41,084 bases of DNA from positions 1-41,084 of the forward strand of contig JAUNFS010000007.1 of NCBI GenBank assembly GCA_030524925.1, given 5' to 3'. Both the position numbers and the translations under genes were made by a program. This DNA is from a bacterium (GTDB lineage: Bacteria > Bacillota_I > Bacilli_A > RF39 > UBA660). Below, in pieces: positions 16,382 to 25,639 of the stretch; within the stretch, counting starts at the first letter, position 1, and every line of letters begins with the position of its first letter. Below the pieces are notes generated by a model, which saw only the letters and a program-made list of their open reading frames with translations, made no database searches and was not told the DNA's origin.

Positions 16382-17427
16382 AGTTCTTTAATCCTTTTAA
16401 TAAGTTTTTGGAAGAAATTTAGTTTAACTTCTTTGACTTCTTTTTTGATGTAAATGTCTTCAGTGAAGTATTCTTTATCATTTAGAGATACTTTAACTTT
16501 ACCAATAATGTTACTCGCATTATCATCATAATAAATTATTTCTTTTTTTAGCTTTTTGTATTCATCTTTAGTTAGACTCATTTTAAATGATTTTGATAAG
16601 TATGTATTATCGTATTTAGTTTTAATTGGTCCTTCGCTTAGAATTTCGTATTCTTTTAAAACATCAAAATATTTTTCGTATAAGTCTTTGTGATCACCAA
16701 AGTCATTACCGTCATTGAAGGTTACAACAGTTAAGTTTACCCCATCTTTGCTGGCGTTAGTAACTAGGGTTCTTCTAGCTTTTTCGGTAAAGCCGGTTTT
16801 ACCACCAACACAGTATTTGTAGCTTGATAATAGTTTATTTTTATTATGCCATACGTAGGTTTTTAAGTCGGTTTTTACGGTAATATCTTTGGTTCCAACT
16901 ATTTGTTTATATAAAGAATTATTAATAGCGTAGCCTGATAAAAGAGCCATGTCGTATACGGTTGAATAGTTTGCTTTGTCACCATCTTCTAGACCCGAGC
17001 TATTTACAAATGTTGTGTTATTCATACCAATGTCTTTAGCTTTATTATTCATTAAATAGGCAAAGTTATCCATGTTACCTGCGGTATAGTAAGCAAGAGC
17101 GATAGCAGCATCGTTACCACTACGGAGCATTAGTCCATATAAGAGATTAATAACACTGATTTTTTCGCCAACGCTTACATAAATTCCACTACCAAAACTC
17201 TTTAAGACTTCATCTCCAATAGTAACAGTTTTATTAACATTAGTCATATCAATTACAACCATGCTAGTCATTATTTTAGTGATGGATGCAATTAAACTTC
17301 TTTTGTTAATGTTGCTGCCTTCTAAGACTCTATTGTTGTCTGTGTCCATTACGATGTAAGATGAAGCACTAATGGCATTAACTTTTAACGGTATAATTAT
17401 TAGTAACATTATAATTATCTTTTTCAT
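16375..17427 (-). CDS. dacB: D-alanyl-D-alanine carboxypeptidase (DacB/DacF-like, S11 family)
   Basis: A 350-residue penicillin-binding carboxypeptidase that trims the terminal D-Ala of peptidoglycan pentapeptides outside the membrane. It has an N-terminal signal peptide (MKKIIIMLLIIIPLKVNA) and all three active-site motifs: S47-x-x-K50 (ASITK), S102-G-N104 and K209-T-G211. A C-terminal beta domain and amphipathic tail (FFQKLIKRIKELW) probably hold it to the membrane, as in PBP5-type enzymes. It is the first gene of the dacB-spmA-spmB block; in Bacillus this enzyme shapes spore cortex cross-linking. Confidence 0.92.
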   Translation of the reverse strand: MKKIIIMLLIIIPLKVNAISASSYIVMDTDNNRVLEGSNINKRSLIASITKIMTSMVVIDMTNVNKTVTIGDEVLKSFGSGIYVSVGEKISVINLLYGLMLRSGNDAAIALAYYTAGNMDNFAYLMNNKAKDIGMNNTTFVNSSGLEDGDKANYSTVYDMALLSGYAINNSLYKQIVGTKDITVKTDLKTYVWHNKNKLLSSYKYCVGGKTGFTEKARRTLVTNASKDGVNLTVVTFNDGNDFGDHKDLYEKYFDVLKEYEILSEGPIKTKYDNTYLSKSFKMSLTKDEYKKLKKEIIYYDDNASNIIGKVKVSLNDKEYFTEDIYIKKEVKEVKLNFFQKLIKRIKELW

Positions 17428-17462
17428 AATATATTTATATGTTAGTTACTAATTTTTAATAC

Positions 17463-17504
17463 AAAAAAATCAATAAGATAGATAAACTAACTTATTGATT
17501 TTTT
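17463..17504 (-). terminator. Rho-independent terminator after the 75-residue gene
   Basis: A 14-base perfect inverted repeat (17464-17477 with 17491-17504; arm AAAAAATCAATAAG). Its A/T ends provide the T-tract on the minus strand. It separates the 661-aa operon from dacB. Confidence 0.85.
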
Positions 17505-17507
17505 GAT

Positions 17508-17735
17508 TTATGCTTGGAATAAATTTAATAATTCTTCTTTTTCAGTTTGGTCAGTAACTATTTCTAGTTTTATGCCATCACCGTCAGGTATTTGTTTAGC
17601 AAATTTTACCTCTAATGGTTTAAAGTTACTCATTAAGTATACGTAGTCAAAGCCATTATGATTAGCTGCTTTAAACACTACGAATTCCTTTCCATCTTCT
17701 AATACTGCTACATCGCCAAATTCTAGTTTTTCCAT
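17508..17735 (-). CDS. Small DUF1292-like protein
   Basis: A 75-residue soluble protein opening MEKLEFGDVAVLEDGKEFVV, with beta-strand-rich sequence and acidic C terminus, similar in pattern to DUF1292-type small proteins of Bacillota. A strong GAAGGAGG ribosome site lies at the end of the preceding gene, whose stop codon touches its start (shared base 17735). The function is unknown. A terminator follows within a few bases. Confidence 0.65.
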   Translation of the reverse strand: MEKLEFGDVAVLEDGKEFVVFKAANHNGFDYVYLMSNFKPLEVKFAKQIPDGDGIKLEIVTDQTEKEELLNLFQA

Positions 17736-18028
17736 TATTCTCCTCCTTCTAAAACTTCAATATAACTTGCAAATAATTCTCTAAAAGAGTGTAAGTAAAC
17801 AAAGACTGCTTCTAAGTAATCATCATCAGTGTAATTAACATTTTTTAAATCTAATATTTCTCTGTTATATAAAATGTCTCTGTTGATATTTTTATTTTCA
17901 AGAAGTTTCTCTACTACTACTAAGTTTTCTTTTAATATATTAATTAATGTTTCTTCTTTTTCTTTTTTTGGTAGTTGTTTAAACATTAAAACATAATTAT
18001 TAAATTCTTCATTTTCTTTAAAATTCAT
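17735..18028 (-). CDS. Hypothetical helical protein
   Basis: A 97-residue, Glu/Lys/Asn-rich, probably all-helical cytoplasmic protein (MNFKENEEFNNYVLMFKQLP at the start). No motif recognised. AAGGAAG precedes the ATG. It sits between the 661-residue membrane protein gene (1-base gap) and the DUF1292-like gene (1-base overlap), so the three are one transcript and may act together. Confidence 0.65.
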   Translation of the reverse strand: MNFKENEEFNNYVLMFKQLPKKEKEETLINILKENLVVVEKLLENKNINRDILYNREILDLKNVNYTDDDYLEAVFVYLHSFRELFASYIEVLEGGE

Positions 18029-18029
18029 A

Positions 18030-20015
18030 TTATTTTAGTCTTCCTTTTGCTACTATTTCATTATCTTTACCAATATTATAGATATCACTCATTACAATAT
18101 CAGTTATGTCCATGAAATGTCCATCACTGTAAGTTATATAAATTTTTCCATTTTTAAAGTTTATCTTATCGTTTGGTCCATAGACAAAATCTTTATTTGC
18201 GTGGTTCATTATTGCTTCGTATAGTTCTTTGGATTGTTCTTTAGTTAGTCTTTGCATTAAATCTTCTTCTTTTCTGATGAAAATTCTTTTTAGCATTTGA
18301 CTAAACTTAGATTGTTTTTCATATTTGTCTTTAGCTTGTTCAAATTCTCTTTTAAATTTGTAATAATCTTCGCCATTAGTAAACTCAAAGAATTTAGGAT
18401 TTTTTTGTTCTTGATCGTTTTTCTTTTTATTGTCTATGGCAAAAGCAACTGACCCTAAAAGAGGTACTATTCCAAGCCCTAGGTTCATATTTTTAACACT
18501 CCACTGAAGACTCTTAGTTTCTTCTATATCTTTACTAGAATCTGTCTGTAAGTTGTTATCTAGAGTCTTTTCCTCAGTCTTTAATTCTAAGTTTTCAATG
18601 GTGTATTCTTTTGAGTCAGAACCAATTACTGTAGTTCCTTTTGGTAAGAGGTTACCATTTACATCTACTATTTTGATACTTACTCCATTAGACATAGTAA
18701 GATATTCGCCTTTGAAGTTAGTTATCTTACCCTGGTCTACAACTCCTTTTGTTGCGACTTTCTTTATCATATCATCAGTTATAGTATCAGCATTTATGAA
18801 CTCAGAGACATCAATCCAACCAAGTCTAGATGAATCACCATCTTTACCTAAATGAATTTTAATTTCTACGTCTTCAAAGTTTAAGTTTCTATCTGCAAGA
18901 GTCTTATCTAAGACATCTTTTAATTTAGTTGTGTTATCTAAACCTTCTAAGTCTTCTTTGAAGTTTAAGATTTTACCATCTTTTACTATTGAAAATCCAG
19001 TTATACGATAATCACCAGCAAATTTGTTTTCTTTGGAAAATTCTCCACCAATTGATTTTTCTCTACCAGTTTCTAAGCTGTTAGTATTAAAGCTTTGACC
19101 ATCAATTACATTTAAATTTCCACCCATAGTTAGGTCTTCAGTGGTTCTTTGAATTGTTCCTGATACTGGTTCATAATCATAAATAGTGCCACCTATATTA
19201 AAATATAAGTTGTTTTCTCTGATGTTTTGCTGTGCTATAGCGTCTTTAATATCGTCAGTAACTTTAACTGGGCCTACATTAGTTTTTTCTTTAAATCCTG
19301 AAAGTAAAACTGTTAGAGCAGCTAAAATTGCTAACCACATAGACGCACGATTACGGTATTTTCTTGTAACACGCGCTACTTTTGGTTCTTCAGTAACTTT
19401 TGGTTCAGGCTTTGGTTCTGCAGTAGGTACTGGCTCTGTTACTGGTACAGGCTCTGGTTCTTTGGTTTTAGGAGTAACAGCTACATATTCTTTAATAGCA
19501 GTATTAAACTCATCTAAGCTTACATACTCACCAGTTGCTAACTTTAGACCACGATTTCCTAGGAATAAAACACCTTTATTTGCTACGCGTCCATCAGCAC
19601 TTTCTATTTTAATAGTTCTTGAATCTTGATTTTCTACTTTCTCACTTTTATCGCCAAGAATTAACGCTCCTTGAGCTCCCTTGATCATTTTAATAAATTC
19701 GTCAATATTTAATACTTTACCGGTTTTTTTGTGAACTATCACTGTCTGTGGTTCATATTTAGCCACTGCGGCTTTCATTGCTTCAACTAATTCTTTAGAA
19801 CTTACAAAACTACCATCACCTAATTTATAATTTTGTTTGTTGTATCCCATCATTATAGTACTTGAAGTAAACTCTTCACCATTTTCACCATGAATAACTG
19901 TACTTCTATCTTCTCTTTTACTATTAGAATTAATTGATTTAGTTGTAAGGTCAATTTTATTTTTAGGATTAAAATCCACGTTAAAAGTATCATTATTATT
20001 TGGCTTATTATCCAT
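18030..20015 (-). CDS. Large two-pass membrane protein of unknown function
   Basis: A 661-residue protein. Residues ~45-185 contain three related ~50-residue units that pair a hydrophobic strand with a polar loop (MMGYNKQNYKLGDGSFVSS, ALILGDKSEK, VLFLGNRGLKLATGEYVS). A Pro/Glu/Thr-rich spacer (~190-215) precedes a first transmembrane helix at ~228-242 (SMWLAILAALTVLLSGF). An extracellular region of ~250 residues follows, then a second helix near 510-525 and a cytoplasmic, charged C terminus of ~130 residues. Because the N terminus lacks a signal peptide and precedes the first helix, the repeats are predicted to be cytoplasmic. AAGGATGG precedes the ATG. No family is recognised. Confidence 0.65.
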   Translation of the reverse strand: MDNKPNNNDTFNVDFNPKNKIDLTTKSINSNSKREDRSTVIHGENGEEFTSSTIMMGYNKQNYKLGDGSFVSSKELVEAMKAAVAKYEPQTVIVHKKTGKVLNIDEFIKMIKGAQGALILGDKSEKVENQDSRTIKIESADGRVANKGVLFLGNRGLKLATGEYVSLDEFNTAIKEYVAVTPKTKEPEPVPVTEPVPTAEPKPEPKVTEEPKVARVTRKYRNRASMWLAILAALTVLLSGFKEKTNVGPVKVTDDIKDAIAQQNIRENNLYFNIGGTIYDYEPVSGTIQRTTEDLTMGGNLNVIDGQSFNTNSLETGREKSIGGEFSKENKFAGDYRITGFSIVKDGKILNFKEDLEGLDNTTKLKDVLDKTLADRNLNFEDVEIKIHLGKDGDSSRLGWIDVSEFINADTITDDMIKKVATKGVVDQGKITNFKGEYLTMSNGVSIKIVDVNGNLLPKGTTVIGSDSKEYTIENLELKTEEKTLDNNLQTDSSKDIEETKSLQWSVKNMNLGLGIVPLLGSVAFAIDNKKKNDQEQKNPKFFEFTNGEDYYKFKREFEQAKDKYEKQSKFSQMLKRIFIRKEEDLMQRLTKEQSKELYEAIMNHANKDFVYGPNDKINFKNGKIYITYSDGHFMDITDIVMSDIYNIGKDNEIVAKGRLK

Positions 20016-20042
20016 TTTACACCATCCTTATCTTCTAGTATT

Positions 20043-20071
20043 AGAATAACAAAAAAAGAATACTTCGTCAA
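20043..20071 (-). promoter_or_regulatory. Promoter of the 661-residue membrane protein operon
   Basis: Minus strand TTGACG (20066-20071), 17-base spacer, TATTCT (20043-20048). The -35 box lies inside the right arm of the preceding gene's terminator. Confidence 0.55.
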
Positions 20072-20100
20072 TAAACATGTAAATTTGATGACTAGTATTC
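20051..20100 (-). terminator. Terminator after the SLC13-like permease gene
   Basis: On the minus strand GAATACT pairs with AGTATTC (20094-20100 and 20058-20064), extended by a TCATCAA/TTGACGA stem with one mismatch, and followed by seven T (20051-20057). The 5' arm overlaps the permease stop codon. Confidence 0.7.
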
Positions 20101-21208
20101 ATTTAAATAAAATAGTAAAAGTTAATAACACTGATAAGAAAATAATATTGATTACAGTAAATAATAGTAAATATTTATTAAAGCTTGAGTTTTTGGTTTT
20201 TAAATAAATCTTTAAAGTAATAAGGCTTGCTAGTGAGGATATTAAAGTACCTAGTGAGCCAATATTAACTGCCGTAATTAATGCTTTATAATCAGTTGTA
20301 AAACTAGATAAGAGTACAGCAGTTGGGACATTACTAATAAACTGACAGCTTAACAAACCTGTGATAAGAACACTTTTATTCATCATGTTACCAAGAAATA
20401 CTTTAACTGGTTCTATTCTTTTGACGTTTCCTGAAAAAATAAAGAAAGCACTAAATGTCAGAAGCAAGTCCCAGTCCATTGTTTTTAGAGCTTTTGGATC
20501 AAATATTAAAACGCCTAAAGTAATGATTACCATACCTATTTTTATTGGTATTACTCTTAAAATAGTTAGTAGTGATATTGCAAACATTGCTAGATAAATA
20601 ATTACTCTTTTATTATCTATTTTATAATCTTTAGTATTTTTTAAATTAATTGGTTCTTTTTTAACTGCAATCATTGGAATAATAATTAAAAGTACTAATA
20701 CGATTACAAACTGGGGCAGTAATATTTTAATAAACTCTAGAGTTGGAATATTATAGTGAGAATATAAATATAAGTTTTGAGGGTTACCATGGGGAGTGAT
20801 CATTCCGCTCATATTAGCCGCAATATTTTGCAAGATTAAAGTTAAAGCTAAATATTTTTCATTATTTGTAGTAGTTAAAATAATTACAGTTAAAGGTAAA
20901 ATAGTAATTAATGACATATCGTTTGCTAGGAAAAGATCACAAATAAATGTTGCTATAACTAGTGCTAAAATGATGCTTCTTGTGTTTTTAAATAGATAGA
21001 TTATTTTTTTGGATAATACTTCAAAGAAGTGAGATCTTTTTAGGCACTCTATAACCGCTATAAGACAATATAAAGAACATAGTGTTTTCATATCAAAATA
21101 AGATAGATATTCTTTATCAATTGGCACTATAAGCATAGTTATAAAAGTAATAACTAAAATTACCATAGTGATTGGATTATCTTTAATAAACTTTTTGATA
21201 GTCTTCAT
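20099..21208 (-). CDS. SLC13/ArsB-like membrane permease
   Basis: About 369 residues with 10 or so transmembrane segments. It has family-like features of the ion-transporter superfamily (SLC13/CitT/ArsB): LFLANDMSLITILPLTVII, ILQNIAANMSGMITPHGNPQNLYLYS in the first half (Asn-Pro-x-N-like substrate motif) and SCQFISNVPTAVLLSSF in the second half. The substrate could be a dicarboxylate or arsenite-like anion; the sequence does not decide. The ATG at 21208 is preferred over an upstream TTG because GAGG lies six bases before it. Monocistronic, with a terminator at 20051-20100. Confidence 0.75.
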   Translation of the reverse strand: MKTIKKFIKDNPITMVILVITFITMLIVPIDKEYLSYFDMKTLCSLYCLIAVIECLKRSHFFEVLSKKIIYLFKNTRSIILALVIATFICDLFLANDMSLITILPLTVIILTTTNNEKYLALTLILQNIAANMSGMITPHGNPQNLYLYSHYNIPTLEFIKILLPQFVIVLVLLIIIPMIAVKKEPINLKNTKDYKIDNKRVIIYLAMFAISLLTILRVIPIKIGMVIITLGVLIFDPKALKTMDWDLLLTFSAFFIFSGNVKRIEPVKVFLGNMMNKSVLITGLLSCQFISNVPTAVLLSSFTTDYKALITAVNIGSLGTLISSLASLITLKIYLKTKNSSFNKYLLLFTVINIIFLSVLLTFTILFK

Positions 21209-21249
21209 AGGCAACCTCTTTATTCTTAGTTAATTATACCATGAACCAT

Positions 21250-21275
21250 AAAAAAAGTCTCATTATATTGAGACT
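21250..21275 (-). terminator. Terminator at the end of the pilus/display locus
   Basis: Minus-strand AGTCTCA, 6-base loop, TGAGACT (21256-21262 and 21269-21275), followed by seven T (21250-21256 region). It overlaps the 3' end of the arylsulfotransferase-like gene. Confidence 0.85.
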
Positions 21276-23148
21276 ATTTTACTTCTATAGTTTTACCAGT
21301 TTGTTTTACATGATCATTTTCTATAATAAAGATGTAATATTTTCCTTTTGGTAAGTCTATTACTGTTTTATTAACTTTTTCTTTGTTAGGTTCTTTGATA
21401 GTGTATACAGCACCTTCTTTGCTGTCATTAACTAAAACCATTTTTACTTCATCTAAAGATAAGAAGATCATATTATTTTCAATGATGTTTTGTTCAAAAC
21501 CAAAGTCATAACTTTCATCTAATTCAGCATCTTTTAGTTTATCTAAAATAGCACTTGTTAGTTCTTCTTTTGGTGAAGCAGTAAGTGTTGTATAGTTTTT
21601 AGGACTATCAAAATTAAAGCTATGCTTAGTATTAACATTTACTTTAGTTACAGAATAATTACCGCCAGCAATAGTTAAATCTAATACTTTATTATTATTT
21701 ACTAAGCCAATTAATTTAGAACTTAGATTATCGTATTCGTTAATATCAACATTTTCATTATAATTAACGTTATTTAGTTCACGACCAAATAAAATTAATT
21801 CTTCATTATTTAATACTTTATAATCGCCTAGAGCATAACTAAAGTATTTTTTATTTTCATTGTAACTAGACACTAGTTCTATATTTTTTCCATCTATTTT
21901 ATAAGTATTTGCTGATGAATATGATCCTTTTAATTCTTTTAAATTAGTAATATTTTTAATAGTACTGTAACCATTATCTAAAACTTTTAGAGTTCCTTTA
22001 TTAAGTGTTGCTTGATGCATTGAACTTGGATAAGTAAAGTTTCCTGTTGGTGTTAATAAATATTTACTAAATGATGCTGGTAAGTTTTCGGGATTAGTAA
22101 AAATCCAGTTGATTGTACCACTTGTATAATTTAAGTTTACAACCATTTCTCCACCCCAGTAAGTTAGTAATAAACTATCATCTTCTTCATTATAACTAAT
22201 TCCTGAGTTATAGAAGTAATCTTCACGAGTAATACTACTAGTAAATGAATTGTCTATTTTACTAAATAAATCAAATAAATCTATTTGTTTTACTACTTTG
22301 CCAGTTTTAGCATCTATTTCTTCTATAAGGTCAGAGATGGTAACACGGCCTTCTTTTCTACCAGTTACGATGATATTGCCATTTTGTTTAACAAAGAAAT
22401 CATTTAAGTAACCATCTTCAATATTATATTCATTATAGATTCTACCTAAGTAGTCTATTTCTAGTAGTCTTGTTGGTAAGATTGCAGTTGTGTCAGCATC
22501 AGTACCTACAAGTAAATGATTATTTTCTAGTTTTACAATATTGTGATAGTAGTTTTTAGTTTCATACCATCTGATATCTCCGTAGCCATCAATACCAATA
22601 GAAGACATACTAAGTGGTGATGTTAATAGATATAAATCTCCATCTGATGTAACATTATTAGTATCTGCTGTTACTTTAGGTAAATTTTTATTATCATCAA
22701 TAGAAATAGTTAATTCACGAGTTGTACCACTACCTAGTTTAACAATAACTTTATTATCATAACCATTATATAAACCAAATACTGGAATATAGTGATAATT
22801 TTCTTCACCATATTCTAGTACTAAGTCATTTTGTTTTTGACCTTTTACAGTAACTGTAACTGACTCTTTTTTATCAGTATAGAAAAGTATAATTGCACTA
22901 AGAGGAGAACTTTCATATGGATCAATATATACTTTAGCTTTTTCTAAAGAGTATTTATTTGATTCTAAATCTTTTTTTAAGTAGGCATCTACATCACTTT
23001 GTGATGATGCAATTAAAGAGCCACCAATATTGGTTTTACCAGTTAAAATATTATCTTTAGGATGATCATAGAAGTATTTAACTATTATTACCCCGATAAT
23101 TATAATGATTAATAAACCTACTAATATATAATTCTTTTTATTCTTCAT
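21274..23148 (-). CDS. Membrane-anchored arylsulfotransferase-like beta-propeller protein
   Basis: A 624-residue protein with one N-terminal transmembrane helix (ILVGLLIIIIIGVIIVKYFY) and a large outer domain. It looks like the aryl-sulfate sulfotransferase (AssT) family: repeated beta-propeller blades such as DGYGDIRWY, LLEIDYLGRIYNEY, VEEIDAKTGK-type units, TSGTINWIF, and MHQATLNKGTLKVLDNG, which corresponds to the H-x-x-x...DNG region of the family. AssT moves sulfate between phenolic compounds; whether this distant member is active is uncertain because I cannot place the catalytic His firmly. It is 10 bases downstream of a prepilin gene and is the last gene of the locus. Confidence 0.65.
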   Translation of the reverse strand: MKNKKNYILVGLLIIIIIGVIIVKYFYDHPKDNILTGKTNIGGSLIASSQSDVDAYLKKDLESNKYSLEKAKVYIDPYESSPLSAIILFYTDKKESVTVTVKGQKQNDLVLEYGEENYHYIPVFGLYNGYDNKVIVKLGSGTTRELTISIDDNKNLPKVTADTNNVTSDGDLYLLTSPLSMSSIGIDGYGDIRWYETKNYYHNIVKLENNHLLVGTDADTTAILPTRLLEIDYLGRIYNEYNIEDGYLNDFFVKQNGNIIVTGRKEGRVTISDLIEEIDAKTGKVVKQIDLFDLFSKIDNSFTSSITREDYFYNSGISYNEEDDSLLLTYWGGEMVVNLNYTSGTINWIFTNPENLPASFSKYLLTPTGNFTYPSSMHQATLNKGTLKVLDNGYSTIKNITNLKELKGSYSSANTYKIDGKNIELVSSYNENKKYFSYALGDYKVLNNEELILFGRELNNVNYNENVDINEYDNLSSKLIGLVNNNKVLDLTIAGGNYSVTKVNVNTKHSFNFDSPKNYTTLTASPKEELTSAILDKLKDAELDESYDFGFEQNIIENNMIFLSLDEVKMVLVNDSKEGAVYTIKEPNKEKVNKTVIDLPKGKYYIFIIENDHVKQTGKTIEVK

Positions 23149-23158
23149 CTTATCCTCC

Positions 23159-24973
23159 CTACTTTACTACATATGGATTAGTTATTGTTCCATTACCTTT
23201 AATAATTACGGCATTTTTAAGTGATAGTGTTGGTCTTACGAAGTGTTTTGCTACTTGTATTTTTTCAATACCTGAGCTTCCTCCATAAGCTTTTTTAGAA
23301 CCATCTACATTAACACTATAAGTTTCGGCATTAACATAGTTATTTGTTGCTTCTGCGTATGGAGTACCATGGTTAAAGTTACTTGTTGTCATACTATAGC
23401 CTACTGCTTCAATTAACCAGAATGATTTATTTGCATTTGTATTATTTGTTAAGTATGTACGAACACATGAGTTATTAGAACATTTAGCTATAATATTATA
23501 GTCTGTTTGAGTAAGTAAGCCATATCTACTAGCAAAGTTTTGATAAATTCCTGTAGTTTTAGTAAACACTTGATTTTCAATGTATGGTAGAGCTTTACCT
23601 GTAACACTATAGTAGAATTTATCTAGTACATCATTCATTACTGGATAATAATTTGAAGTATTTACTGGGTTTTTAAAAGCATTTTGATTAATATACGTTT
23701 TACTACCACCTAAACCGGTATAGTACATACGGCCACCATTACAGCAACCTGCTGATTTACATCTTCCGATTAAACCGTAAGCAGTTCTACCTTCTGGGTC
23801 ATTATCTACTCCTGTTGTTTGCATTGTTGTATTATTTACTAAGAATGGACTATTAGTAATTATTCTTACACTAGAACTAATACGATGATATAGTCTAAAT
23901 AGAGTTTCACTACCATCAAATTTAATATAGTTATCTTCTACTTCACCAATATAGTAACATTCATCAGGATTATTATTTACTTTAACACAGCTATCAGAAA
24001 TAAAGTCTACTAATTTATCTGATACGATGTAAGTAAGCTCAAATGGACTTGGAATAGAACCATCTGAATTAGTATTAGCATAAGTTATAATTGATTTTTT
24101 AGTACCAATAGTACTAGTATTAAAATCACTGATATTAAATCCTTCATCAGCTAATTTTGCAATAGTTGTTTCTTTGGTTTCTTTAGTACCATTACGATAT
24201 GTAATAGTTAGTGTAATATTAGTTTCTTCTTTTGATGCATCTAAGAAAATCTTATTGTGATTATCATTTATAATTGCCGTAAAACTTTCTATATCTTTAT
24301 CATTTGATGATACATGGACATTTCTTGTTTTACTTACAGTAGTTCCATTATAAGTATACTCATATTTAATTTCATAGTTACCTGCTTTAGTAGCATTAAC
24401 ATTACAATCTTTTTTAACGATAGTATCATTTTTGACTAATGTATAAGTTTCATCAGCACTACTTGCATTTACTAATACTAATCTACTAGCATTTTTATCA
24501 CTACTATTTAAACCCATAAATACATTATCATCATTATTACACCAATTAGTATTATTAGCATCATACTTTAAATAAATATCATCAGCAATTAAGTATGTAT
24601 TATCTTGATCTTCTGGGCTAATGGTAAACTCTACAGTTCCAGTAGATCCATTTAAGGTAATACGAATCTTTTCATCATCAGAATATTTTTCATTAGTGTT
24701 AGGGTCAATAACGTCATCATTTAATAAACCATTATTTTTTAAATCTTTAATAGTAATATCAACGAAGTTATACCCTTCATATAGTTTTTCTATTTCTTCT
24801 TTGTTTGCTGAAACATAAGCATCAGCTGCAGAAATTATTTGTTTTACTGTATCTTTATTATTATCTTTATCATTTAGTTTTCTTACCATACTAACGGTAA
24901 AGATACCACCTATAGTAACTAATAAAACAATAACTGCAATAATTTCTACTAATGTAAACCCTTTCTTATTCAT
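23159..24973 (-). CDS. Prepilin-like protein with a variable-protein-type C-terminal domain
   Basis: A 604-residue protein with a class III (type IV pilin) leader: KKG|FTLVEIIAVIVLLVTIGGIF with Glu at position +5 after the predicted cleavage. The stalk (~30-330) has beta-rich, Ig-like sequence. The C-terminal ~270 residues (from CYYIGEVEDNYIKF to VRPTLSLKNAVIIKGNGTI) share order and motifs with the C-terminal domain of the three surface proteins at 25884-31366: a GLLT segment and a final VRPxLSL plus GxGTxxNPY. No C-ending codon bias is seen here, so this copy is not an obvious DGR target. It overlaps the preceding gene by 8 bases. Likely a pilus-tip or surface adhesin processed by the prepilin peptidase at 38001. 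Confidence 0.8.
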   Translation of the reverse strand: MNKKGFTLVEIIAVIVLLVTIGGIFTVSMVRKLNDKDNNKDTVKQIISAADAYVSANKEEIEKLYEGYNFVDITIKDLKNNGLLNDDVIDPNTNEKYSDDEKIRITLNGSTGTVEFTISPEDQDNTYLIADDIYLKYDANNTNWCNNDDNVFMGLNSSDKNASRLVLVNASSADETYTLVKNDTIVKKDCNVNATKAGNYEIKYEYTYNGTTVSKTRNVHVSSNDKDIESFTAIINDNHNKIFLDASKEETNITLTITYRNGTKETKETTIAKLADEGFNISDFNTSTIGTKKSIITYANTNSDGSIPSPFELTYIVSDKLVDFISDSCVKVNNNPDECYYIGEVEDNYIKFDGSETLFRLYHRISSSVRIITNSPFLVNNTTMQTTGVDNDPEGRTAYGLIGRCKSAGCCNGGRMYYTGLGGSKTYINQNAFKNPVNTSNYYPVMNDVLDKFYYSVTGKALPYIENQVFTKTTGIYQNFASRYGLLTQTDYNIIAKCSNNSCVRTYLTNNTNANKSFWLIEAVGYSMTTSNFNHGTPYAEATNNYVNAETYSVNVDGSKKAYGGSSGIEKIQVAKHFVRPTLSLKNAVIIKGNGTITNPYVVK

Positions 24974-25598
24974 TTTCTTCCTCCTTTATTTCTAAAATAT
25001 TATTATTAGTATCTTTAGTTAGTTCTTCATAAAAACCTAACATAGATACTTTATAATCATCTTTTAATTTTTTAAAACTAATATCTATTTTAATATCATC
25101 TATATTAATAGTAAAATTCTCTAAATATTTGTCGTTGATTGTAAGATACCCGACAGCATTATTATTTGTTTCAAAGTTTATAAATAGTGTTTTAAGTAAT
25201 CTATTAACAATATTTTTATCTATATTAGATGTATACTGATAAGTATTACTTAACTTAATAGTTTCTTCACCTAACTTTAAATTATTTATTATTTGATTAA
25301 TATTTTCATAGTTATCTAGATTATATTTATAGTAAGTTCCCTTATCTTGATAGTAAAGTGTATTATTAGTTAAATAGATATTATCATAATCTTTAGTAGA
25401 TATAAGATACTTATTTCCATCATAATCATAATTATAACTATAATTTTGATTATGATAATTAATATTTATTTTAGATGAATATTTATTATATAATTGATAC
25501 TTTTTACTACTAGTAATATAAAACTTACTTAGAAGAATAATAACGATTATCAATATAAGTATTAAACCTACTATAACAATCTTTTTAGTCTTAGACAT
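24966..25598 (-). CDS. Small membrane-anchored extracytoplasmic protein
   Basis: About 210 residues: a short Lys-rich N terminus, one transmembrane helix (IVIVGLILILIIVIILLSKF) and a Tyr/Asn/Lys-rich outer domain with many short beta-strand-like stretches. No family recognised. The ATG at 25598 is chosen because GGGAGGTG lies just upstream; an in-frame GTG at 25604 is inside that ribosome site. It is encoded between the structured intergenic segment and the 604-residue prepilin and overlaps the latter by 8 bases, so it probably serves the same surface structure. Confidence 0.7.
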   Translation of the reverse strand: MSKTKKIVIVGLILILIIVIILLSKFYITSSKKYQLYNKYSSKININYHNQNYSYNYDYDGNKYLISTKDYDNIYLTNNTLYYQDKGTYYKYNLDNYENINQIINNLKLGEETIKLSNTYQYTSNIDKNIVNRLLKTLFINFETNNNAVGYLTINDKYLENFTINIDDIKIDISFKKLKDDYKVSMLGFYEELTKDTNNNILEIKEEENE

Positions 25599-25639
25599 AT
25601 ACACCTCCCTATTAAGTAATTGGTAATCCTATAAAGGTG

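Noticed and set aside
18553-18855. Plus-strand open frames of 60-150 codons inside large minus-strand genes, such as this one
   Set aside because: They are antisense shadows with no ribosome site and improbable protein composition; the minus-strand genes are well supported.
23200-23420. Variable region at the end of the 604-residue prepilin
   Set aside because: Shares the VRPxLSL motif, but codon use is like the rest of the gene.
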